Origin: an uncultured Phascolarctobacterium sp.
Lineage (GTDB): Bacteria > Bacillota > Negativicutes > Acidaminococcales > Acidaminococcaceae
Reading direction: 5' to 3'
Assembly (NCBI GenBank): GCA_937906915.1
Contig: CALCUU010000318.1
Coordinates: 1-12,205 of the forward strand
Length of the DNA: 12,205 bases
Shown here: in pieces, positions 6,871-12,205 of the stretch
How the letters are laid out: each line of letters begins with the position of its first letter
How positions within the stretch are numbered: the stretch's first letter is position 1
The notes under the pieces: model-generated
What the model was told of the DNA's origin: nothing
What the model saw: only the letters and a program-made list of their open reading frames with translations
Database searches by the model: none
Translations under genes and position numbers: made by a program

Positions 6871-7629
6871 ATGCATACAAAAAGAATCATTCCCTGCTTG
6901 GACGTTAAGGCTGGACGCGTAGTAAAAGGTACTAATTTCGTAGGTCTGCGCGATGCTGGCGACCCTGTGGAGCTGGCGGCGACTTACGATATTGAAGGTG
7001 CGGATGAGCTTGTCTTTTTAGATATAACTGCTTCCGTTGAAGAACGTAAGGCAATGCTTGACGTTATCAACAAAACTGCAGGCGAAGTATTTATGCCTTT
7101 GACCGTTGGCGGTGGCATTAGCACTGTTGACGATATCCGTAACGCTCTGCGTGCGGGAGCGGATAAAACTTCCGTAAACTCTGCGGCGGTGAAGAATCCC
7201 CAACTGATTGCCGAAGGTGCTAAACTTTTTGGTAGCCAATGTATTGTCCTTGCCATTGACGCGCGTCGTTGTGGCGAAAATAAATGGGAGGTTTATGTGC
7301 ACGGCGGTCGCACTCCTACCGGTATTGACGCTATCGAATGGGCGAAGCAAGGCGTAGCCCTTGGCGCTGGAGAAATTCTCTTAACCAGTATGGATGCAGA
7401 CGGTACTAAAAATGGTTATGACATTCCGCTGACAAAAGCCGTGAGCGAAGCAGTAAATGTTCCCGTAATTGCCAGTGGCGGTGCTGGGAAATTAGAAGAT
7501 TTTTACGAAGTGCTTACAGAAGGCGGTGCTGACGCAGTGTTGGCAGCTTCCGTCTTTCACTATAAAACCTTTACCATTCAACAGGTGAAGGAGTATCTGC
7601 GAGATAGAGGTATCGAGGTGAGAATATAA
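6871..7629 (+). CDS. hisF: Imidazole glycerol phosphate synthase, cyclase subunit
   Basis: HisF is the beta/alpha-barrel synthase that uses ammonia from HisH to turn PRFAR into imidazole-glycerol phosphate and AICAR, the latter feeding purine synthesis. The 252-residue protein starts MHTKRIIPCLDV with catalytic Asp11. Asp130 lies in LAIDARR, both at the positions known from Thermotoga HisF. Phosphate-binding GGGIST and ASGGAG are present. The frame extends upstream into hisA, but the ATG at 6871 has GGAGGG at 6860-6865 and starts two bases after the hisA stop. Confidence 0.96.
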   Translation: MHTKRIIPCLDVKAGRVVKGTNFVGLRDAGDPVELAATYDIEGADELVFLDITASVEERKAMLDVINKTAGEVFMPLTVGGGISTVDDIRNALRAGADKTSVNSAAVKNPQLIAEGAKLFGSQCIVLAIDARRCGENKWEVYVHGGRTPTGIDAIEWAKQGVALGAGEILLTSMDADGTKNGYDIPLTKAVSEAVNVPVIASGGAGKLEDFYEVLTEGGADAVLAASVFHYKTFTIQQVKEYLRDRGIEVRI

Positions 7630-8288
7630 TGCAGATTGATTTCTCTAAAATTAAATTTGACGAAAAAGGCTTGGTGCCTGCCGTTGTTCAAGACGTGCGC
7701 ACCAATGCCGTAGTAATGCTTGCCTATATGAATGGCGAATCCTTGGCACGTACCATCGAAACTGGTTACACCTGGTTCTGGAGCCGTAGCCGTCAAGAAT
7801 TGTGGAATAAAGGCGCAACCAGCGGAAACTTGCAAAAGGTTGTGGACATCAGCTACGATTGTGATGGCGACAGCCTGCTGGTACAAGTTGAACAAACTGG
7901 CGTAGCTTGCCACACTGGCGAATATTCCTGCTTCCATAATCTTTTGTGGAAGCGTGACAACCTGCCTGTTCCCGAAATGGACGGCATTCCCGGTGTTCTT
8001 AGCGAGCTGTACCGTGTTATCCAAGAAAAACGTGTTAACGGTGGAGAAAAATCTTACACCAAGTATCTGTTTACTTCCGGTCAAGACAAAATTCTTAAAA
8101 AAGTTGGCGAGGAAGCAGCAGAAACCATTATCGCTTCCAAGAACCACGCTAAAGACGAAGTGCTCTACGAAATGTCCGACCTGTGGTATCATTGCTTAGT
8201 GCTTTTGGCGTACCACAATATTACTCCTAATGAGTTGTTGGCAGAATTGGGTGGACGTCGAGCTAAAGAAAACAACAGTAAATATTAA
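7629..8288 (+). CDS. hisI: Bifunctional PR-AMP cyclohydrolase / PR-ATP pyrophosphatase
   Basis: This two-domain protein performs steps 2 and 3 of the pathway. Residues 1 to about 108 are the cyclohydrolase (HisI): the metal ligands are Asp77, Asp79 and Asp81 in YDCDGD, with zinc cysteines Cys78, Cys94 (VACHTG) and Cys101 (SCFHN). Residues about 124-212 are the pyrophosphatase (HisE), a MazG-like helical domain with VGEEAAETI (159-167) and EMSDLWYHCLVLL (181-193). HisI-HisE fusion is common in bacteria. The start shares one base with the hisF stop (TAATG), so translation is coupled. It is the last gene before the operon terminator. Confidence 0.96.
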   Translation: MQIDFSKIKFDEKGLVPAVVQDVRTNAVVMLAYMNGESLARTIETGYTWFWSRSRQELWNKGATSGNLQKVVDISYDCDGDSLLVQVEQTGVACHTGEYSCFHNLLWKRDNLPVPEMDGIPGVLSELYRVIQEKRVNGGEKSYTKYLFTSGQDKILKKVGEEAAETIIASKNHAKDEVLYEMSDLWYHCLVLLAYHNITPNELLAELGGRRAKENNSKY

Positions 8289-8303
8289 AATCGTTATAAG
8301 TGC

Positions 8304-8341
8304 AAAACAGCAATTCTTTCACGTGAAACAATTGCTGTTTT
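8304..8341 (+). terminator. Intrinsic terminator of the histidine operon
   Basis: The stretch is a 38-base inverted repeat that pairs perfectly around a centre at 8322/8323, except for one C-C mismatch (8316 with 8329). The outer arms are AAAACAGCAATT and AATTGCTGTTTT, continuing into a run of six T (8338-8343). It starts 16 bases after the hisI stop. The inner 12 bases form the palindrome TTTCACGTGAAA, annotated separately as a parS-like site. Confidence 0.85.
8315..8330. other. parS-like ParB (Spo0J) binding site
   Basis: TCTTTCACGTGAAACA matches the bacterial centromere consensus TGTTTCACGTGAAACA at 15 of 16 positions. The only difference is C for G at 8316. The 12-base core is a perfect palindrome. 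At uniform base composition, a match this good is expected about 1.4 in 10,000 times in a window this size. ParB loads at parS to organise and segregate the chromosome origin, and parS sites usually cluster in the origin-proximal part of the chromosome. Its position inside the his terminator stem is unusual. ParB binding is inferred from sequence alone. Confidence 0.6.
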
Positions 8342-8488
8342 TTATTGCTTTTCTGAAAGTGGGGAAAGCATATCAAAAAATAGCAGCTTTTTCTGAAAAG
8401 TTCACGGGGATTTCACAACTTCGCGAAAAAAATACAGGCAACTTCCTGAAATCGTGGAATAAAAATTCTAACGAAAGGAGGTAGCCCA
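8342..8488. other. Intergenic spacer before the pilus operon
   Basis: This spacer between the two operons has no convincing sigma-A promoter. It contains two TTCTGAAA motifs exactly 40 bases apart (8351-8358 and 8391-8398) and a looser TCCTGAAA at 8444-8451. Small hairpins are possible around the first two, at 8347-8369 and 8387-8400. It ends in a strong AAAGGAGG ribosome binding site at 8475-8482 for the next gene. Confidence 0.35.
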
Positions 8489-9556
8489 ATGAAAAGTTTT
8501 TCGTGGCGAGCAAGAGAGCCTACGAGCAGGAGGTTCTCTGATAAGCAGAAGATAGTTTTCTTCAAACAGTTGGCAGTAATTTTAAATAGTGGTGTTCCAA
8601 TTTTAAAAGGTATGGAGCTGATGAAACAGCGTAGTGATAAATCCGTAGGCAGGGCTTGCGAAATATTGGGAAAGCATTTGCGGGAGGGGTCGTCTTTAGC
8701 AAATGCAATGGACTTGTGCGGTACGACCTTTCCCAATTTGGCAATAACCTTGGTGGCGGCGGGTGAGCGTAGCGGTGAATTAACCACTGTTTTGTTAGAG
8801 CTTGCCGAGCATTACCGCAAGCAACGGGAAATGAAGCAGTTCCTTTACAAGGCGACAATTTACCCTTTGTTTTTAATGGCAATGTCTTTTGGGGTGCTGT
8901 GCTTCTTTTTGATTTACGTTTTGCCGATGTTGGCGACAGTTTACGGAAGCTTAGGCGCCAAACCAACGAAGCTGATGACTTTTGCCATAGGGGTCAACGA
9001 ATTTTTAGTAGCCTATCATTTTGAAACGTGCTTAGGATTTTTGGCACTGCTTGCTCTATTGTATGGACACCGTGATTTGATGCTAACCTTTTGTTTAGAG
9101 CTTCCCTTTATTAGAAAATTACACGCTATGGTTTTAGAGATACGCTTTTGTAAATTGCTTGGCTTGCTTTTAGACAAAGGTATTAGCATTACGAAGGCTG
9201 TTGACGTGGCTACTGCTACCATTAGTGGAAGGAAACGTATTCGTCAGCTAAGGCTTTTTAGTTTTGCCCTCCGTCGTGGCGAGGCAATTAGTTATGCAGT
9301 GGGAATAGCTACGGAAGTTTTTTCGCCAATAACTGCGGAGCTGATTGTCATTGGGGCAGAGACTGGTTATTTGCCTAAGCTTTTAAACGAAGCGGCAGGA
9401 ATTTTGGAGCAAGATTTGCAGGAGCGTTTAGAAAAACTGCGGGAGATTTTATCACCTATTCTTTTGCTTATGGCAGCGCTGATTACGGCACTGGTGGTCT
9501 GCTCGGTGATTGGACCTTTATTTGAATTATTTACAACATTACCTGAATATAATTGA
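8489..9556 (+). CDS. Type II secretion/type IV pilus platform protein, GspF/PilC/ComGB family
   Basis: This 355-residue inner-membrane platform protein of a type IV filament machine passes the motion of the assembly ATPase to pilin subunits. It has the family's two T2SF repeats: about residues 20-145, with FFKQLAVILNSGVPILKGME and GERSGEL (92-98), and about 217-340, with GLLLDKGISITKAV and the matching GAETGYL (289-295). Three membrane segments are predicted at about 124-147, 170-193 and 321-343. It is slightly shorter than many GspF proteins (about 400) because of a short cytoplasmic N-terminus. It is the first gene of the operon. The usual upstream ATPase (GspE/PilB/ComGA) is absent, since the histidine operon precedes it directly. 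Which filament system it belongs to cannot be settled from the window. Confidence 0.9.
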   Translation: MKSFSWRAREPTSRRFSDKQKIVFFKQLAVILNSGVPILKGMELMKQRSDKSVGRACEILGKHLREGSSLANAMDLCGTTFPNLAITLVAAGERSGELTTVLLELAEHYRKQREMKQFLYKATIYPLFLMAMSFGVLCFFLIYVLPMLATVYGSLGAKPTKLMTFAIGVNEFLVAYHFETCLGFLALLALLYGHRDLMLTFCLELPFIRKLHAMVLEIRFCKLLGLLLDKGISITKAVDVATATISGRKRIRQLRLFSFALRRGEAISYAVGIATEVFSPITAELIVIGAETGYLPKLLNEAAGILEQDLQERLEKLREILSPILLLMAALITALVVCSVIGPLFELFTTLPEYN

Positions 9557-9567
9557 GGAGGATTTTT

Positions 9568-9936
9568 ATGAAGAATAAACAAGCTGGCTTTACTTTGATT
9601 GAAGTTGTGGCAGTTGCAGCACTGTTAGGTGTGTTGGTGACAATGGTCATGCCTTCTTTGGACGGAGCCAATACTAAGGTAAAAAATGCTAAGCTGCGTA
9701 ACGATTTGGCGGCAGTGGATCAAGCTATTCAGCTTTATAAAATGGAGAATGGTTCCGTGCCTACAAACTTGGAAGCTTTGCAAACGGAATATATCTCCGG
9801 CTCCAGTGAGTTTAAAGATGCTAAGGGCGATGCCTTGAGCTACACTGCCAATGATTCTGACGGTACTTATACCTTAACAGGCAAGAATGCTGGTGGCGAA
9901 GTAGTGACTTCCGGTGGCAGTAAGGCGTCCCAATAA
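9568..9936 (+). CDS. Major pseudopilin, GspG/ComGC-like
   Basis: This is a prepilin of 122 residues. A short basic leader MKNKQAG ends at Gly7, giving cleavage before Phe8. The mature N-terminus FTLIEVVAVAALLGVLVTMV has the conserved Glu5 and a hydrophobic helix. The region LAAVDQAIQLYKMENGSVPT (48-67) resembles the stretch after the helix in GspG major pseudopilins, and the C-terminus is a small, Gly/Ser-rich beta region. Processing needs a prepilin peptidase that is not in the window. The ATG at 9568 is preceded by GAGGAGG with six bases between. An in-frame TTG at 9553 lies within the upstream gene's end and is less likely. It follows the platform gene by 11 bases and is probably the main shaft subunit. 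Confidence 0.9.
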   Translation: MKNKQAGFTLIEVVAVAALLGVLVTMVMPSLDGANTKVKNAKLRNDLAAVDQAIQLYKMENGSVPTNLEALQTEYISGSSEFKDAKGDALSYTANDSDGTYTLTGKNAGGEVVTSGGSKASQ

Positions 9937-10384
9937 AGAACGAGGCTTTTTGCTGGTAGAGGTGCTTGCCGTAAGTGCAATCTTGATTTTCTTGACGGGT
10001 ATCCTTCTGCCACAAAGTGATGGGTATGTCAAACACTGCGCCAAAATGCAGGTGCGTGCTGCGGCTAGCATCTTAGCTTCAGATATGCGGAAGCTGCAAC
10101 AGCAGGCGCTCTTTGGTGACGGCGAGCAAAGGTATTTGCGTTCTTTAAGCAGTGGCTACGATTTTTACGAGCGAGGCAAAAAAATAAAACAGGTACGTTT
10201 TGCTGATAATGGTTGGGATTTGGTACTGTCCTGGCCCAAAAGGTTTAACGTGCAGTTTGGTGTTAATGGTGGTCCTTCGGCAACGGGGACTTGGATTTTA
10301 AGACACGCCAAGCTGGAAAATTTTAGCTGTACTGTGGCTGTTCAGCCTGTGACAGGGAGGATTGTGGTAAGTGAAGGGGAGTAA
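9914..10384 (+). CDS. Prepilin-like minor pseudopilin, H position
   Basis: The protein has 156 residues with a type IV prepilin N-terminus: leader MAVRRPNKERG, cleavage after Gly11, then FLLVEVLAVSAILIFLTGIL with Glu5. The remainder is a soluble domain with no motif I can name. Its place after the GspG-like gene suggests a GspH-type minor pseudopilin. The start is a GTG at 9914, the only start codon in the open frame, which begins at 9908. It overlaps the preceding gene by 23 bases and has only a weak ribosome binding site, so its translation is probably coupled to the upstream gene and low. The prepilin signal is clear; the H-type assignment rests on position. Confidence 0.8.
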   Translation: MAVRRPNKERGFLLVEVLAVSAILIFLTGILLPQSDGYVKHCAKMQVRAAASILASDMRKLQQQALFGDGEQRYLRSLSSGYDFYERGKKIKQVRFADNGWDLVLSWPKRFNVQFGVNGGPSATGTWILRHAKLENFSCTVAVQPVTGRIVVSEGE

Positions 10385-10673
10385 GGGATTTTTACTTTTA
10401 GAGTTGGCAGTGGTGTTTTTGCTGTTGGGAACACTGCTAATTTTTGTGCTAGGTAGCTTTAGCAGTTGCATAAAGGCGCTGACTTTCACTAAGGAAGTGC
10501 AAAAAGCACAAGCTTTGGCGGAGCAAGCTTTATTTAATGAAGAAATAAATTTGCCTAGCCATTGGCAAGTGTTAAAAACGGAGCGTGTGGTGCAGGGCGT
10601 AACACTAAAGGAGGTACAGATTCTTGAAATTAAAAGCGGAAAAGTTATTTTTAATTTGGTGTGGGCGCAATAA
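10371..10673 (+). CDS. Prepilin-like minor pseudopilin, I position
   Basis: This is a small protein of 100 residues with leader MKGSKG, cleavage after Gly6, and mature start FLLLELAVVFLLLGTLLIFVL including Glu5. The globular part is only about 65 residues, consistent with a small GspI-like minor pseudopilin, one of the tip initiators in type II secretion systems. The start is GTG at 10371, ten bases after GGGAGG (10355-10360), and it overlaps the previous gene by 14 bases. Function is inferred from the N-terminus and gene order. Confidence 0.78.
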   Translation: MKGSKGFLLLELAVVFLLLGTLLIFVLGSFSSCIKALTFTKEVQKAQALAEQALFNEEINLPSHWQVLKTERVVQGVTLKEVQILEIKSGKVIFNLVWAQ

Positions 10674-11163
10674 AGGAGAAGCTGGCTTTCTTTTGGCGGA
10701 ACTGCAAATAAGCGTTGCCATTATGGCGCTTCTAGTTGCCGTGCTGTATTCTGATTTTTGTCAATTACTGCAAGGGTGGCAAAAGATTTTTCTCGATTTA
10801 CAATTACAAGATACAGGTCGCTATATGTATAGCATTTTAGAGAAGGATTTATGCTACGAAGGGCAGATGATTACCATAACAGAAGATAGCTTGGGCAAGA
10901 CGAAGCTTATTTGCCAAACCGGGCACGCCGGCAAAAGCTACACTTACACTTTAAGTGGCAGAAGCCTTTACAAAAGCACTAAGACTACTAAGACGACAGG
11001 CAAAAATCCCTTGTTCATACCGGATTGCCACGTTGTGGACTGGCAGGCTGAACGAATTGGCGAAAAGCTTCTGGCTTTGCAGATTACTTTGGAAAAGCAA
11101 GGGCGCTGTCAAGAATTTAGGAAGCTTTTTCATTGCTTTAATGGTAGCGTGAATTATGAATAA
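10624..11163 (+). CDS. Prepilin-like minor pseudopilin, J position
   Basis: This is a 179-residue protein with a prepilin N-terminus. The leader is long at 21 residues, ending KGEAG, and is followed by FLLAELQISVAIMALLVAVLY with Glu5. The C-terminal domain is soluble and cysteine-containing, as in GspJ-type minor pseudopilins, though no motif proves this. The start is TTG at 10624, supported by a strong AAGGAGG at 10608-10614 nine bases upstream. No other start codon lies before the signal. Because of this start, the leader is encoded inside the last 50 bases of the upstream gene. The rare start, long leader and overlap together suggest tight translational coupling. Confidence 0.78.
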   Translation: MKLKAEKLFLIWCGRNKGEAGFLLAELQISVAIMALLVAVLYSDFCQLLQGWQKIFLDLQLQDTGRYMYSILEKDLCYEGQMITITEDSLGKTKLICQTGHAGKSYTYTLSGRSLYKSTKTTKTTGKNPLFIPDCHVVDWQAERIGEKLLALQITLEKQGRCQEFRKLFHCFNGSVNYE

Positions 11164-12058
11164 AGAGCGCGGAAATATTAGCATTGCTTTGCTGGTGATA
11201 GGCTTGTTTTTAGTGGCGGTTGCTCAATTGGCAATGGTGTACGTTCAGAAAAATGTGGAGCTTGAAAAAGAGTACTGGCGAAGTAGGCAGCTACGGATTT
11301 TGTGTAGCTCCACAATGGAAGCATTGGCTGACAAGTATTTGCAGGAGCCAACTACTTTTGCAACACAGCTTTACCCGGGAAATATTCCTGCTACTGCTAC
11401 GGCAAACGTTACGTTTAGTAGCGACAACCAATTTCGTTACTTAGACGTGAATACCCAAGCTGAAAATTTATCCTACAGTATGCGTAACGTACAGTTTCAA
11501 CTGAAGGAGGAAGCAGTGCAGTTGGCACAGCAGTATATGTTTATTAGTGGCAAGGAAGTTGTCGGTACGGAATATCTATCTGATGAGGGAATATATACAA
11601 GCGAAGAAGAAGTAACCATTCCTCAGATAGATTTTCTGAAAAATACTGCGGAGTTTAAGAAAAGCATTTCTTCCTTGGGTATGGAGGATGTACGGCTCTA
11701 CGGATTGGATAAAAGGTTTTACTATTTATCGTCTGCCAGCACGCCTCTAACCTTTACAAAAAACTTGAAGGTTTACGGAACCGCAGTCATTGCTTCAGAA
11801 GGCAGTATTATTATCGAAGAAGGCTGCCAATTTTTTGACAGGGTGGTCTTTTTAACCAAGGGTAACCTTATTATCAAAGAGGGTGTGGAGCTGCCGCAAG
11901 CTTTAATAATGGCCTATGGCAAGGTGACAATAAACCCTAATTGTAAAATTGGCGGTGTAATTTTTAGCGGAGGCAATATTGAACTACTGGGCTCTTCTAA
12001 ATTTACTCATGACGCAGGAGTTGTAGCGCGCTTCTCGTCAGCGTTTTATATTTTGTAA
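11156..12058 (+). CDS. GspK/PilX-position prepilin-like protein with C-terminal beta-helix-like domain
   Basis: The protein has 300 residues. The N-terminus MNKERG is followed by NISIALLVIGLFLVAVAQLA, a prepilin-like hydrophobic helix with Ala instead of Glu at position 5 after the Gly, as is typical of GspK/PilX-like tip subunits. A middle part of about 170 residues has no recognised motif. From about residue 200 to 290 the sequence alternates short hydrophobic strands with Gly, Asn and charged turns, about 20 residues apart (TAVIASEGSIIIEEG, VVFLTKGNLIIKEG, LIMAYGKVTINPN, GVIFSGGNIELLG). This resembles bactofilin-type or other right-handed beta-helix folds. The start overlaps the upstream stop by eight bases and has only a weak ribosome binding site. 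It closes the operon. The exact role is unknown; a filament-tip or surface-binding function is a guess. Confidence 0.7.
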   Translation: MNKERGNISIALLVIGLFLVAVAQLAMVYVQKNVELEKEYWRSRQLRILCSSTMEALADKYLQEPTTFATQLYPGNIPATATANVTFSSDNQFRYLDVNTQAENLSYSMRNVQFQLKEEAVQLAQQYMFISGKEVVGTEYLSDEGIYTSEEEVTIPQIDFLKNTAEFKKSISSLGMEDVRLYGLDKRFYYLSSASTPLTFTKNLKVYGTAVIASEGSIIIEEGCQFFDRVVFLTKGNLIIKEGVELPQALIMAYGKVTINPNCKIGGVIFSGGNIELLGSSKFTHDAGVVARFSSAFYIL

Positions 12059-12070
12059 CCTTAAAAAACT

Positions 12071-12099
12071 AAGGCGTTCCCTATTTGGGAACGCCTTTT
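12071..12099. terminator. Bidirectional intrinsic terminator between convergent genes
   Basis: AGGCGTTCCC (12072-12081) pairs perfectly with GGGAACGCCT (12087-12096) across a five-base loop, and TTTT follows on the plus strand. On the minus strand the same hairpin is followed by TAGTTTTTT. It can therefore end both the pilus operon and the convergent leftward gene. Confidence 0.88.
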
Positions 12100-12119
12100 G
12101 CTTCGCGTAAAAACTATTT

Positions 12120-12205
12120 TTAAACAATCTTATAAAGTTTAAAGCCTTGGGTATCACAGGAGACAAGCTTGTATTGTACGCCACTACGTTCTTCTTCAAA
12201 GACAG
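12120..12205 (-). CDS. 3' end of a convergent leftward gene, product unknown
   Basis: On the minus strand an open frame enters from the right edge and ends at TAA (12122-12120), just before the bidirectional terminator. The visible 27 residues, VFEEERSGVQYKLVSCDTQG followed by FKLYKIV, look like a real protein C-terminus with mixed charged and hydrophobic residues. It is too short to assign a family. The convergent terminator supports a gene here. Confidence 0.55.
   Translation of the reverse strand, partial: VFEEERSGVQYKLVSCDTQGFKLYKIV

Noticed and set aside
7578..8192. 204-residue minus-strand frame over hisF-hisI
   Set aside because: It lies antisense to the conserved HisI/HisE domains and has no start signal or recognisable motifs.
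8342..8488. sigma-A promoter for the filament operon
   Set aside because: Candidate pairs such as TTCACA (8412-8417) with TACAGG have poor -10 matches or wrong spacing; none is good enough to annotate.
1..12205. CRISPR array, insertion sequence, tRNA or rRNA genes
   Set aside because: No spaced direct repeats, transposase-like frame, terminal inverted repeats, tRNA cloverleaf or rRNA-like sequence was seen.

Overview
The window looks like the chromosome of a Firmicute of moderate G+C with strong AGGAGG-type ribosome binding sites. A SAM-I (S-box) riboswitch, a YerC/TrpR-type repressor, a HisZ-dependent short-form HisG and Gram-type pseudopilin genes together would fit a Negativicute such as a Phascolarctobacterium/Acidaminococcaceae relative. 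That taxonomic guess is inference and was not tested.

Layout. (1) Positions 1-305 carry a leftward transcription unit: a promoter near 277-305, a SAM-I riboswitch aptamer at 157-253 and its intrinsic terminator at 97-132. The regulated gene lies beyond the left edge. (2) Positions 337-8341 hold a compact rightward histidine operon: promoter and leader, a TrpR/YerC-family regulator, a fused hisZ-hisG, hisD, hisC, hisB, hisH, hisA, hisF and hisIE. The genes overlap or are only a few bases apart, and several are coupled through ATGA or TAATG junctions. Together the products cover PRPP + ATP to histidine, except for a separate histidinol-phosphate phosphatase: the HisB here is only the dehydratase. 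The operon ends in a 38-bp inverted repeat that is both an intrinsic terminator and, at its centre, a 15/16 match to the ParB-binding centromere site parS. (3) Positions 8489-12058 hold a rightward type IV filament (type II secretion/competence/pilus-like) operon: a GspF/PilC inner-membrane platform protein, a GspG-like major pseudopilin, three more prepilin-like proteins (H-, I- and J-like positions), and a 300-residue GspK/PilX-position protein. That last protein has a prepilin-like N-terminus lacking Glu5 and a C-terminal beta-helix-like domain. No assembly ATPase, secretin or prepilin peptidase is in the window. (4) A bidirectional terminator (12071-12099) separates this operon from a convergent leftward gene, of which only the last 27 codons are visible at the right edge.

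Points most worth a second look: the HisZ-HisG fusion, the parS-like site inside the his terminator, the tandem TAAAGTGT repeat over the his promoter next to the gene for its likely repressor, and the pseudopilin/beta-helix protein.
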